Shown piece by piece: positions 34,108-44,482 of a stretch of 64,000 nucleotides of DNA. Origin of the DNA: Cercophora sp. LCS_1. Lineage: Eukaryota; Ascomycota; Sordariomycetes; Sordariales; Lasiosphaeriaceae. The stretch covers positions 248,001-312,000 of the forward strand of contig JAPZLL010000011.1 of assembly GCA_036250225.1 (NCBI GenBank), written 5' to 3'. A program made the position numbers and the translations under genes. Position 1 is the first letter of the stretch. Each line of letters begins with the position of its first letter. The notes below the pieces were generated by a model, which was not told where the DNA came from, did not search any database, and saw only the letters and a list, made by a program, of their open reading frames with translations.

Positions 34108-35896
34108 ATGCGACTTTGCGCTCTCACCGCCAGCTTCGTGCTCGCCGCTCAGGCAGGGGCCAAGAAGGATGAGCTCACCGTCAAGACAACAAGTGGCACT
34201 TACACCGGTCTGGTCAACTCAACTGCCCCCGATGTGAATCAGTGGCTCGGCATTCCTTACGGTCTCCCGCCCTTGGGGTCTCGGCGCTTCATGCCCCCTT
34301 CCAGGGCACCCAACTACGGCGCTGCCGACGCAAAGGCCTACAAGCCCATCTGCTTCCAGGACAACGGCAGCAAGACTGGCGTTTATTGGGAACTTGTCCC
34401 AGAATTTCAGAATACTGACCCGCAAAGCGAGCATCTGGGCGCCGCGGAAGCCAGCCAAGAAGAAATTGCCCGTTATCATTTGGGTATGTGGCGGAGGATT
34501 CAAGGAGGGCGGCGGCCATGCACTGTATCAGGTTCCGGATCAGTGGATTCAGAGGACCCAGACACATCTCGTTGTGACGTTCAACTATCGCCTCAACATA
34601 TTTGGGTTTCCTGGATCGTCTGCTGCGAGTAAGAACGCCGGGTTGATGGATATCAGACTTGCGTGCGTCTGGACCGGGGGTTTGAGTGCGGGGGATGCTG
34701 ACAAGAAGGCAGCGTTGAATGGCCAAAGACAACATTGACGGATTCGGGCAAGTCTGACGCTTCCTGGGCCCCTTTTCGGTTGCTGATTCTTGAAGTTTAT
34801 GAACAGAGGCGATCCCCGTCGCATGGTTCTCTACGGCCAGTCTGCAGGCGCTGTCGCCGCTCTGACTTACGGATACGCCTATCCCCAGCAGCCCATTGTC
34901 GGCGGCATCATCGCCTCGTCAAGCGGGACCTCGGCTACATATCCAACGAACAGCTCCAACTTCCACAATGTGGCGCAAGTAGCCGGGTGTGCCAACCTCA
35001 CCGCAACAGAAGAACTCGCGTGCATGCAGAATATTGATGCCCTCGAACTTCAGCAAAAGGTTGTCGCAGCGAATCCAGATCCAACCCGCGGTCTGTTTCG
35101 CCCTCTGGCCGACAACATCACAGTTTTCGCCAACATGACGGACCGTCTCGAGAAGGGACTTGTGGCCAAGCTTGTAAGCCCCCAATTGTGGCATGGCACG
35201 GTCAGAGTCATAGTAATAATGCAATATGCAATACGCAGCCCGTCATCGCCGGATTCACATACAACGAGCCAGCCGCCTTTTTACTCTTCGATCCCGATGC
35301 TACTGCGGCGCCCAACGCGACGACTCCAGGGGCGGATGGACTGGCATGCGGCGTGAAGCGCGAGGCAGCGTAAGCCTTCGGCCCTCACATTCCCAAGGCT
35401 CAGGCTGATATAATCTAGGAGGCGAATTGCATACGGCTTGACAACGTACCGCTACCTCTACTCTGGCAATTTTACCAATATCACACCTCGGTACTGGCTG
35501 GGTGGCATGCACAGCTGTGCGTTTTCCTTGCACAAAGTGGGCGGAGGAGATGGAGATTGCTGATCCAAGACAGCCGACATACCCCTGGTGTTCGGGACGC
35601 ACCACCAATACCGCGGCAATTCTACGGAGCTGGAATGGCAGACGAGCTTCGCCATGCAATGTATGTAGCCCTCCCCCTCCGATCGAAAGAATAGGCGCTG
35701 ATCCTCTGTCAAAATAGCCTTCTGGGTCTCCTTTGCTGCCAACCCGTCGGCTGATCCTCGCAACCACGTCGGACAGGTCTGGCCCAAGTTCACGGGCACC
35801 GATGGTGATATCATCGTATTTGGGAACGCGACAGTGCCGAGCGCATCATATGCCGCACCTGTAGCTATTGCAGACAAGTACAGCGGTGCCTGCTAA
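34108..35896 (+). pseudogene. Type-B carboxylesterase / lipase, two inactivating lesions
   Basis: Homology runs from the signal peptide (MRLCALTASFVLAAQAGA) to the stop at 35894-35896. Inferred introns: 34663-34712, 34748-34806 (GC-AG), 35174-35238, 35370-35418, 35517-35573 and 35661-35717. The nucleophile elbow GQSAG, the acidic residue region GFTYNEPAAF and the catalytic His region FGTHHQY are all present. Two lesions break the frame. At about 34431 the EDCL..N segment expected after DPQSE is missing, about 17 nt, with the frame lost. At about 34721 one G is missing from the expected VEW-AKDNIDGFG segment. Unrepaired, translation stops at about 34632. The intact splice sites suggest recent inactivation; assembly error is possible but needs two events. 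Confidence 0.7.
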
Positions 35897-37633
35897 AAAT
35901 TTCGTCTGAAGACGCGGACACCAAATTGCAAAGGACCAGAAAGAGGAATCCGGCAATGTGGACTTGTTCAAATTGTGAGCAGCAAACCGGACTATACATG
36001 CACGACCTCCTCCATCAAGTCCAATTTACACCTCAAAACATGCCTCTGACGACGCGAACAAATGGGCAAGTAAAGGGTCCGTAAGATCAATACTCACCTC
36101 CCCAGCGTCATCGCACCGCAGCAAATGAGTGCCTGATCGGTGATCCGACACAACCAAAGGCATGACAAGCACCCAGCGTAACGTCTAGCCCAGACGAACA
36201 AGAACGAGCAACCCGGTATTCTCCTCCCTCGCGACCACAATGCCCTCTAGCCGTTGTCGCGGATCGCAAATCACGGCCCACACCCACAGCAGTGCGTGTC
36301 GATCTCCAGTCGAAACCTAGTCCCTTGAAGTTGAAACAAAAAGTCGGAACACAACCATCTGCACCGTCCGGAGCGGTGTGCTACACGCTAGATCCAGTCG
36401 TAGACGTGCGTAGCATGGAGGCGAGGGTCTGCATTGTGGCGAGAACGTTCTGACTGGCGCCAAAGATGTGGATGTTGCAGGTCTCGCCGAAGAGGAGCTT
36501 GTGTCGGCTAATCAGGCAGATCGCGTCGGTGGTGAAGCTTTTCAAGCTGGGGATGTAGTAGCCTGTCATGGATGGGTTTTCTTAGCAGAGTATAGTTGGT
36601 CGAATGAAGAGAGCCTGATTGAGCCCGCCTGTGGGGAATGGTCAGAGGACTGGCCAGTAACCATCGAGTCGAGTCCTGGCTTGTTTTTTTTTTGGTTCCT
36701 GATGGAGCTGTCGTGCTGTGTATTTTTCTCTCGCTCCAGGTGTCCGAGCGGGGTACGTACCCCCAACAGCAGAGGAAAGATTGACCAGGGCTTGGGCAAG
36801 AATATGCGGTATCAGGTGGGGGGGAGGGAGGGCCTGCTGTGGCTTTGGCATCTCATTTCTAAGGCTTGCTGCCATTACGCATCTGCTGTCTCCATCTCCA
36901 CATCGACACCTCTTTTCTCTCTAGCCGCTGCCTTCATCATCTTCGTTCCACCCCACCGCAGCGTCCGCGAATCTCTCGCAGCCCACGCCGCTTCACCACT
37001 GATAACAAGCTCTTCTGTCGCGCTGTCGAGACAGTTGTTCCTTGTGGTCCTGCTACAAAATGGCCAGAGGGTTTTGTCCGACGCTGGCCTGTTGTTCCCA
37101 AATCATCAAACCTGACGGAGATCAACACCATCACAACGAATGTATGAAGCTGTGTGCTAACCTCCACGTTTATGTCTTGATAACTGTTTAGGGACCTTAT
37201 TCTGTCTCCACGATATACCGAGAGTTGTTCGGGATCACACCCATCCTGAGCGTCTTCTTTCCCGGCGACTGGGTGACGCAGGTGGAGACCCAACTGACGT
37301 GCCTGAAGAATATCGACACGAATTCTGCCACTGAAGCGACCAAGTCCACGAGCGATGGTTTCAGCAGAGGGGGCGTTCGTGGTGCAGGCGCAGTTGGACT
37401 CTTTGTATTTGCAGTCTTTGCGTTTCTAGGATAAGAACGCCATCAAGTTCAATGCGACGCAAACCAGACATCTGAGAGTAGCCTCATAGCTCGCCCTTTG
37501 AGAAATCATTGTTGATTCTTCAACCCATGTATCGGCTAGTGTCACCGAACCCCTGAATCAAACGCCACTCAGCCCCTTTTCCCCGTAAACAAGCGCCGTC
37601 CCATCCACCATCGATCACATCCCCAACACGGCC
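35897..37633. other. Intergenic region with one weak gene candidate
   Basis: Most of it shows nothing recognisable. A 62-codon minus-strand frame at 36381-36569 (MTGYYIPSLKSFTTD) looks protein-like but I could not place it. A possible GPI-protein exon at 37192-37434 is listed separately. Confidence 0.35.
37019..37434 (+). CDS. Possible GPI-anchored protein, 5' end unresolved
   Basis: The last exon (37192-37434) reads GPYSVSTIYRELFGITPIL and ends in a small-residue site followed by a hydrophobic tail (GAGAVGLFVFAVFAFLG-stop), the shape of a GPI-attachment signal. An intron at 37142-37191 (GTATGA, branch near TAAC, TTTAG) would join it in phase to an upstream frame reading VVPCGPATKWPEG. No ATG or signal peptide was found in that frame, so another intron is needed or the gene is broken. 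Function unknown. Confidence 0.25.
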
Positions 37634-38145
37634 TCAACAAGCCCACTCAACCGACTGATACGGAAACACATAACACTCTCCATGAGGTTCAAGCTTGATC
37701 CGCCGACTGGGGTCGCTGGCACTGCAATCATCGGTAGGATAAATCCAAACATCGCAACTAGGTAGATACAGCGCATTTTAGAATCCACAGAACATGCATC
37801 GATATGGGGTCTGACTTGCCTGCCGTGGTGAGCGATGGACTGGAAGACCCCGAGATTTCCACTTTGGTTGAACTGGCTAACGGGGTAGCAGCCCTTCGAC
37901 ACCGGTGGGTCAAGGTCGACTTCCCACTCGTTGCAGCTGTTGCCCGTGAACATGCCGACCCACATCTGGGGGCCATCAGGGGTTTGGCGTTTGCGGTTTG
38001 TATTGAACGAGTGGGTGTCGCCACCGAGGGAGGCAATGGGTTGGGCGGGGGCGTGGACCTCTACGTCGTTAGACAGGTGCAGAGTGGGAGAACCGAAGGC
38101 AGTAGTGAAGAGGGGGATGAGGGTGAAGATGTGTGTAAGATGCAT
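37634..38145 (-). CDS. Small secreted Cys-rich protein, cluster member A
   Basis: Minus-strand exons are 38145-37820 and 37757-37634; the product is 149 aa. A signal peptide of about 20 residues (MHLTHIFTLIPLFTTAFGS) is followed by a spacer with a possible dibasic (KR) processing site, then two Cys motifs, one per exon. Exon 1 carries FTGNSC...GCYPVS...SIAHHG and exon 2 carries CDVWIYPTDDC...ECYVFPYQSV, ending in Cys. The intron is phase 2 like those of the three neighbours, but here it is GC-AG (GCAAGT donor). The most diverged of the four paralogues. Such proteins in fungi are often effectors or antimicrobial; no activity is shown here. Confidence 0.8.
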
Positions 38146-38472
38146 CTTGTTGGACTCCGAGTGGTATTGTGCTTTGCTTAGATGTGGATGAAGAGGCTGT
38201 TGATGGAGAAGATGCCGATGGAGGTGATGTTGATAGGAGTTGAGGAGCTCGAGGAGGGGGGCGGGCATAGGTATTTAAACGAAGGTCGCGGGGCAAAGGC
38301 AGCCCGGGCCATTGATCATGCATCGCATCTCAATATTTCACAACTGTCATGACCCACTGCGCGTTTCAATGTTGCTGCATTTGTGGTATCAAGCTGAGAC
38401 TAGGTAGGTAGCTAAGAAGTTGTGCTGCTGGTCTTCGGATTCCGTGTCATATTTCATCCCTCCTCCCTCCTC
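38146..38472. other. Intergenic region, members A and B
   Basis: Holds the promoter of A and the 3' UTR of B. Nothing else seen. Confidence 0.5.
38272..38279 (-). promoter_or_regulatory. TATA-like box of secreted protein A
   Basis: TTTAAATA on the minus strand, about 130 nt before the start at 38145; members C and D also have TATA-type boxes. Confidence 0.4.
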
Positions 38473-38882
38473 TCAACACTCCAGAAGAACAGACGCGTAG
38501 GGCACATTGAGGCAATGAGTCGAGTTCGGGATGACGTCGTATCTTGAACCGCGACAGTTGTTGCCACTCCAAGTGGAAACCCAGCACCTGTGCAGACATG
38601 GAGTCGGGTCAGTCGAAGATGCACAAATAAATGCTGGGAATCGGGTCTGGCCTACGGGTTCACGCCAAACTGAATAATGGACATCTTGTTCTTGACGCGA
38701 TAGCAGCCACTGCCGCCGCCGTTGTTGATGTGCTCGATCCTTCCGCTGCACTCGATGCCGGAGTAGCCGAAGACATCCGAGTACTTGGTCCCATTTTGTG
38801 CGTTGGCGTCGGTCGGGGCGATTGGGCTGCCGAGGGCCGCGGCAAGGGGAGCAATGGCGGCGAAGATTTGGGTGAGATGCAT
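38473..38882 (-). CDS. Small secreted Cys-rich protein, cluster member B
   Basis: Minus-strand exons are 38882-38656 and 38587-38473; the product is 113 aa, the shortest of the family. It starts MHLTQIFAAIAPLAAALGS (signal peptide). Exon 1 then carries the first motif (YSGIECSG...GCYRV...IIQFGVNP) and exon 2 the second (CWVSTWSGNNCRG...HCLNVPYASVLLEC). The intron donor is GTAGGC and the phase is 2, as in the neighbours. Six conserved Cys, three per half, probably form disulfides. It lies 327 nt upstream of A and 440 nt downstream of C. Confidence 0.85.
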
Positions 38883-39322
38883 CGTGGTTGGCGTCTTGGG
38901 GCTGTTTGGTCTGACTGTGGTGCTCGCGGCCTTGGAATCAGATTGTTGGCGGTTGGAACAAGAGTTCGGAGTTCGACGGGGCAAGCGAGGTCTTTATTGC
39001 TCGGTTTCAGCAAACAGCAGGGGCGTTTGATCATGTCTTGCATCTTGACATTGGGGAAAGCGCATTCGACCATGTCTTCCGTCTCATCAACACTTGGCCC
39101 GTGAGCTGGCCTCACTGTGTGCCCCAATACCGCCCCATTGGCACTGCCCTGATGACACTAGATAGTATTGCGTTCAGATGAAGCGCTCCTCTATGGAACC
39201 TCAAGACTTTATATAAATGATGAAATCACCGCATGTCCTAGCGCTGCCCTGCCGATGCCACCCAGCCTGTACCGACGCAAAGCGTTGCCGCCCGGACCCA
39301 ACGACCTTCAGCTCCTCCACTC
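38883..39322. other. Intergenic region, members B and C
   Basis: Promoter of B and 3' UTR of C; only a weak AATAAAG-like TATA element near 38990. Nothing else seen. Confidence 0.45.
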
Positions 39323-39761
39323 CTAATTGTGACAGTCCACGTGAACTGACGCATACTCAACATTGTGGCATTCGCAGTCAAGCGGGATGACCTGCGACGA
39401 GCCCTTACAGTTGGTTCCGCTCCAAGTGACGACGGCGCAACTGCACAAGCCCAGTCAGCTCAGGACAATGACGCCGGTGCAAAGACATGGAATGCATGAC
39501 TTACGTGTTGCAATGCACAATCGACTTCACATTCGAATATGTGATGGGCCAGCAGGCAGAGCTTTGACTCACGGGAATCGTGGCATTCTTGCCGGTGCAA
39601 TTGAGGCCGGAAAACGTATGAACCGCAAATGCAATCTCGCGGTTGGTGCCGGGGGAGGGGTTCTTGTCGATGGGTGCGAGGTCGGCGGGAACGGCCAGAG
39701 TAGGAGTGGTGAGAGCCGTGGTAAAGAAGGGGACGACAGCCAAGAACTGAGTGAGCTGCAT
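39323..39761 (-). CDS. Small secreted Cys-rich protein, cluster member C
   Basis: Minus-strand exons are 39761-39505 and 39440-39323; the product is 124 aa. Signal peptide MQLTQFLAVVPFFTTALT. This member shows the internal duplication most clearly: FSGLNCTGKNATIP...CWPITYSNV in exon 1 against WSGTNCKGSSQVIP...CHNVEYASV in exon 2. Potential N-glycosylation sites occur in NCT and NAT. The intron (GTAAGT donor, CAG acceptor) is phase 2. A strong TATAAATA box precedes it by about 136 nt. Two extra Cys relative to B could form an additional disulfide. Confidence 0.87.
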
Positions 39762-41225
39762 TGTGGCTGTGGGTTTGGAGACTGGTTGAGTTGATTCTGG
39801 TGATTTGAGCGGTTAGGCTCTTAGTGGTCAGATTGTTGGTGGTGAGGTTGTTGATGGTCAGGAAAGAGTTGAGGAGCTGGAGAAGGCAGGCCGACCTATT
39901 TATACCTGAGCTCCCTTGGGGGAGTTGCGCGGAAAATGGCCGGTGGCCCCGGTTTGGCAGCAGTACCTTGATGTCCCACGAGTATCAGATCGTTCCTGCC
40001 CAATATTGGCGTTTGGAGGGGCCCAGTAACCTTCACCTCCACCTCGAACCAGACTCGTTAGAAGGCCAACCGCAATTTCCAGCTGGCCGAAGAGGTTCTT
40101 CTACTTGGTTGATCTTATTTGCCGTTTGCTTGGTCGTTTCTCACCGGTTCGTTTTGTGCGTGTGTCAGAGTGGGATGAAAGCCTGTGGCAACGAGAGTCG
40201 TCAAGCTTTCGGCCGCATCTCGGGCGAAGGAGCGGTCGCACCTTCCTCCCCGGCGGCAACTGATACCCCGCCACTGCGGAAAAAGAGTCGCTGGCTACCT
40301 AGCAAGATTGGGCGTTTTACCGGGATCTGGACGCGTGGCGATGCATGGTTTGGAAGGTGTCTCGACGCGTGGGAAGCTGAACGGGTACCCAGGTCTTGAC
40401 GGTCAACAACTTTTGTCCGATCCCCTTCGGCGCCTCCAACCAGAGAGGCGTGGCTACGTGCTCCTTTCCAACTGATGGGCCCTGTATTTTGGTTCAAGGC
40501 TGGCACAGTGTCAGGAACCGAGACGGGTGTTGATTCTTGACTGTGCAACCAGGTCCAATGGAGTCGTGATTGTGTGTCCCCGCCAAGGCTTCCAGCAACC
40601 AGACCGCCCGTGTCTGAGTACTAATTAGCACGTGGTCGAACCGCCCTTGTACCAAATGTTGGGGCTGCCTCGCGGCGCCTTCCCGAGCTGCGACGCCGAA
40701 AACTCCCCAGAATGCCCCCCTGGCCTTCTAGTAGTGCAAGGTTGGGAAGAGAATACAAGAGAACACTGGGCTGGCAGCTTCAGGGCGAATAAAGATGTGA
40801 ATCTTGGGATTCTTACCGTGGTAGATTTTGGTCACCGCCTTGTGGACGCAACTCCAGGCCAAATGAGAGCCTCAACCGCGGCGGGATTGTTTCTAACCCG
40901 AAAGTTTTTGTGCCGTCGTTGACTCGCGTCTATATCCAGTCGTGAGCAGCCCGTGCAAAATCAGCGACCAAAACATCATTGCGGCACAATAGTGTGTATT
41001 CGATGGATGTTTAGATAACTACCAAATATCAAAGCAAGACATGAAACCATTCCCGGTCACAACTGGCGAGAACTAAACATTAACTGCCAGCCCTCGCCGT
41101 GTCGAACGCTAGCAGCAATGGGGACTCTTTGAGGGCCAAAAGGAACCTCATCAAACTCCCTCCTTCAAAAGGCACCGCCTCCCCAGAAGGAAAAAGCACA
41201 CGACAATCCACTCCACTCAACGCAC
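39762..41225. other. Intergenic region, members C and D
   Basis: The widest gap in the cluster. I searched both strands for a decayed fifth copy (the WSG..C or MHLTQ signatures) and saw none. Confidence 0.4.
39897..39904 (-). promoter_or_regulatory. TATA box of secreted protein C
   Basis: TATAAATA on the minus strand, about 136 nt before the start at 39761. Match and position are good for a fungal TATA box. Confidence 0.5.
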
Positions 41226-41708
41226 TCAACATGTGAGAAGAAAAGACCCATACAGGACACTGTGACAACCTCCATCCGCTGGAATCGCTTGCGAAGAGCC
41301 GTGGCAATCAGTGCCACTCCAAGTACTAAGCCTGCAACTGTTACACAGACGGGTCAGCCCAAGCACTACCAAGGAAATCGAGACCCAGAAAGGCAGGCAG
41401 AGATAATAACAAACTTACTTGCCGCTGTGTTTGATAGACCGCACAGCCTCCGTGACGCGATGGCAATTTGAGTGCCATCCCTTCCCATAGGACTTCCCAG
41501 TGACGATGGTCTGGTCACCGGTACAAAAAGAACTTGTGAAGGTGACGACCTCCGATTTTCTATGCCTTTCGGCGTCATCGGTATGCTGCGGGGAGACGGT
41601 TTCGACGCGCGCAGGAGGGGCCAAGATCTCGACCTCGTTGGAGCGAGTAGGGGAGGCAAGGGCCTGGGAGAGGAGAGGGATAAACGCGATGAGCTGGGTG
41701 AGATGCAT
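41226..41708 (-). CDS. Small secreted Cys-rich protein, cluster member D
   Basis: Minus-strand exons are 41708-41419 and 41337-41226; the product is 133 aa. Signal peptide MHLTQLIAFIPLLSQALAS, then a charged spacer (EVEILAPPARVETVSP resembles the DVEVHAPAQP spacer of A). Exon 1 motif is FTSSFCTG...NCHRVTEAVRSIKHSG; exon 2 motif is CRLSTWSGTDCHGSSQAIP...CHSVLYGSFLLTC. The intron has GTAAGT and CAG ends, phase 2. A TATAAG element lies about 95-100 nt upstream (41803-41808). Confidence 0.85.
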
Positions 41709-42488
41709 TTTGGGTTCTTTTGCGGAGTGCTTGGGAAGGTGCTTGGCTCGGAGGTCTCGATGGTCGGGGCAAAGAAGCGTCCGGTCAAGGTTGGGGGATG
41801 GCCTTATATGTTTGAGTTCTCTCTGACAGGAGCCAGTTGGCGGGGCTCGGTTTGGGCTCTATTAGCCCCTCGCAGGTGGCAAGTTTTGTTCTTGTCCTGT
41901 CTATACTGGTCAGCATGAAGCAAACATCGTTTCAAGTCGTCGCCATTCTTGGACAGGCTCGAGGGTCACCTGGTGCGACGCAGCGGGCGTGGACCAACTA
42001 GAAATGGGAAGACTTTCGATCTCACCCAAATCTCCTCTAGTACCGAATCGCCGGCTTTCGAGTTCTAGCGATGGGGAGTCTCTCGTTTCCCTCGACCATT
42101 CGGGCTTATGACCAATTCGCGGTCAACGTTGACCACAGCAGGGCTGTCCGCACTCCGCAATCAGCCCTGGACGGGATCAAGGTCCTGGTGACTCCTGCCT
42201 TGCCACACCACATATTCAGACAGGGCAGCCGGCAAGTGCCGCCGACAGCTCCATCGAACAAACAAAATTCGGTGCGGCAGGCATCGAAATGAGGGGGTTG
42301 CGGTCCTATTTTTTTGGTTGGCGTCAATGTGTGCTGCTGAGCTGTGGGAAGGATTCCCAGCGGGGAAAATGGGGAGAGCAGTGACTATCGGAAGCTGGAT
42401 GTGAGGGCAGGTGCGTACAGGAGGAAGAAAGAGCCTATGAACGCCCAGGAGTGAAGCCCAAAATATGGTATAGGACGCAAAAAAGTTG
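41709..42488. other. Intergenic region between secreted cluster and tRNA
   Basis: Apart from the promoter of member D, I see no gene or repeat. Confidence 0.45.
41803..41808 (-). promoter_or_regulatory. TATA-like element of secreted protein D
   Basis: TATAAG on the minus strand, about 95 nt before the start at 41708. Confidence 0.35.
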
Positions 42489-42585
42489 GGGCCAATTCGG
42501 GGATCGAACCCGAGACCTCGCACAGCACTCGTTTAAAGTGTGGGGCTTTCCCGAAGCGCGAATCATACCACTAGACCAATTGGCC
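42489..42585 (-). tRNA. tRNA-Pro (CGG) with intron
   Basis: Acceptor stem GGCCAAT pairs with ATTGGCC (42490-42496) and the discriminator is C at 42489. The anticodon stem CGCGC (42560-42556) pairs with GTGCG (42523-42519), with one G-U pair. The loop TTCGGG gives anticodon CGG at 42553-42551. A 25-nt intron (42549-42525) lies directly after position 37, the canonical place. The T arm contains GGTTCGATCC, which also serves as the B box for RNA polymerase III. Confidence 0.9.
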
Positions 42586-43363
42586 AACGAATTCGATGAT
42601 TTTCAGTTCCAAAATCACACACCATATCCTTTTACGGGCCGATTCTGACTTGGGCACGGAATCACCTCCACGCCATTCACCACAATCACTGGAACTTGGA
42701 AAGCACATCACCACAAAACGGCTCTCGCAAGATTTTTCGCAGCGCAGAGGGCTAATGCATTTCCTGGATCGTCGGCTACTGGCATCACAGCCTTACGGAA
42801 ATCGCGTCATGCCACTCCTTGTGTGTTTACTGTTGTTACCACCATTTTCACATGATCAATATGTGAGTCCGCTATTGAGCCCCTAATTGCTCATCCGGGT
42901 TAGGGTTCCATCCCGAAAAGGGGTGGTAAACAACCGTCCGTCCATGAGCAGAAAGACAACCTTCGGTTTCCGTATCGCAGTGAGCGTCTGCGTCCTTGAC
43001 CCTTTCTATGGATCCCTCATGAGTCTGCCCCCCAATGCTAGCGATAGGAACCTGCTCGTCGCGGTCATGACTTGACGTCCTCGGCGCTGGCGCTAACCTG
43101 ACGGTGAAAAACAAGTCCCGGATTACTGCCCGGTAGGTTTGACCAACAAAAACTGTTGAAACTGCCAAAGGAGACATTTCCACCATGCACGCCCGGCCGG
43201 CTCGCTAAGGTGTCCGTCCCGGGCGCTGGTGGTCTGACAATCTCCCCGAGGGACGCTCAAAATCTCGACGTTGCACAAACACAACACAAAAAAGGGATAT
43301 CAATCTCCGACAGACGCGCCAAAAACATCTCAGCCGCGCGAAACGCCCCCTCACCGCCCCAAA
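42586..43363. other. Intergenic region before amidohydrolase
   Basis: No coding or RNA signal recognised. The last 100 nt before 43364 are A/C-rich, as in many fungal leaders. Confidence 0.45.
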
Positions 43364-44482
43364 ATGACCAAAATGACCAAACCTAACTCCCTGCTGAGCG
43401 CCCTGCTCACCCTCCTCCTCACCCCTGCCACCGTCTCAGCCATTACCAACAATGACGTCATCTTCATCACCCTCGAAGAGCACTGGCTCTCCCCTGCCCT
43501 GACCCCCTCCTTCCTCGCCAACCCCGGCACCCAACTCCTCTCTTCCGGTGCCCTCCCACCCGACTTCTTCTCCCGCCTCACCGACCTCGGACCCCTCCGC
43601 CTGTCCAACATGACAGCCAACCAAATCCGCAAACAAGTCGTCTCCCACCCAAGCGACCCCGCCGCTCTGAACCAGCCAGCCCTTGTCACACAGGCAAACA
43701 ACCAGCTCGCAGCGGGCATAGCCAACAACACGTCCCGCTTCGCAGGCTTCGCTTACCTTCCCATGGCATTCCCCCACCTCGCAGCCGCCGAATTAGAACG
43801 CTGCGTCAAAGAACTCGGTTTCGTCGGTGCACTAATCGAATCCCACCTCCCAAACGGGACGACCTTCGACGGGGCGGCGTATCGTCCGTTCTGGGCCAAG
43901 GTCGCAGAGCTTGACGTCCCGGTGTATCTCCACCCCGTTCTACCCGACTCAAATCTATACCTCGATATCGGAAAAGCGCCATACGCACCCGCCGTACCGG
44001 TTGATTTCTCACTCACCACAGCCGTTACGCTAGCAACGGTGGCATGGGGCTGGCATCAGGATGCGGGCCTGCAGTTTCTGAGGATGTATGTCGCCGGTGT
44101 GTTTGAGGAGTTTCCCACATTGAAAATTGTGTTGGGACATATGGGGGAGGTTGTGCCGTTTATGTTGGACCGGGCGAATGTATTTTTGAAGAGTCCCCGG
44201 GGAAAGGCTGGGTTGAGTCTTGTGGAGACGTACAAGCGGAATGTGTGGATTACGACCGCGGGGTTTTTCAGTTTGAATCCGATGGCTACGGTTTTGAGAG
44301 CGACGGCGAGGGATAGGATTATGTATAGTGTTGATTATCCGTTTGGGAACAGTGTGCTCGGTAAGAGGTTTATGGAGGAGTTGAGGGGGAGTGGGATGGT
44401 TAGTGAGACAGAGTGGGAAGGGATTGCGTACAGGAATGCGGAGAGGTTGTTGAGGTTGAAGTTGGTGGGTCAGATTGATTGA
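43364..44482 (+). CDS. Secreted amidohydrolase-2 family protein (decarboxylase-like)
   Basis: A single exon of 372 aa starting at 43364; a second ATG lies at 43373. The signal peptide runs to about residue 26 (LLTLLLTPATVSA). The fold is the metal-dependent TIM barrel of the ACMSD/gamma-resorcylate decarboxylase group. Expected metal or catalytic residues are visible: LEEHW near residues 37-41, the barrel His in VPVYLHP, the His of ILGHMGE and the Asp of YSVDYPFG. Family members decarboxylate or hydrolyse aromatic acids; a secreted form suggests an extracellular or endomembrane substrate, but none can be named. The coding strand is C-rich in the first half and G-rich in the second. Confidence 0.88.
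   Translation: MTKMTKPNSLLSALLTLLLTPATVSAITNNDVIFITLEEHWLSPALTPSFLANPGTQLLSSGALPPDFFSRLTDLGPLRLSNMTANQIRKQVVSHPSDPAALNQPALVTQANNQLAAGIANNTSRFAGFAYLPMAFPHLAAAELERCVKELGFVGALIESHLPNGTTFDGAAYRPFWAKVAELDVPVYLHPVLPDSNLYLDIGKAPYAPAVPVDFSLTTAVTLATVAWGWHQDAGLQFLRMYVAGVFEEFPTLKIVLGHMGEVVPFMLDRANVFLKSPRGKAGLSLVETYKRNVWITTAGFFSLNPMATVLRATARDRIMYSVDYPFGNSVLGKRFMEELRGSGMVSETEWEGIAYRNAERLLRLKLVGQID

Noticed and set aside
34108..34632. A short secreted protein made of the esterase N-terminus
   Set aside because: The sequence after residue 108 is the esterase read out of frame, so the short frame is a by-product of the lesion.
39762..41225. A fifth, decayed member of the secreted Cys-rich cluster in the wide C-D gap
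   Set aside because: No signal peptide, WSG..C motif or Cys spacing could be found on either strand.
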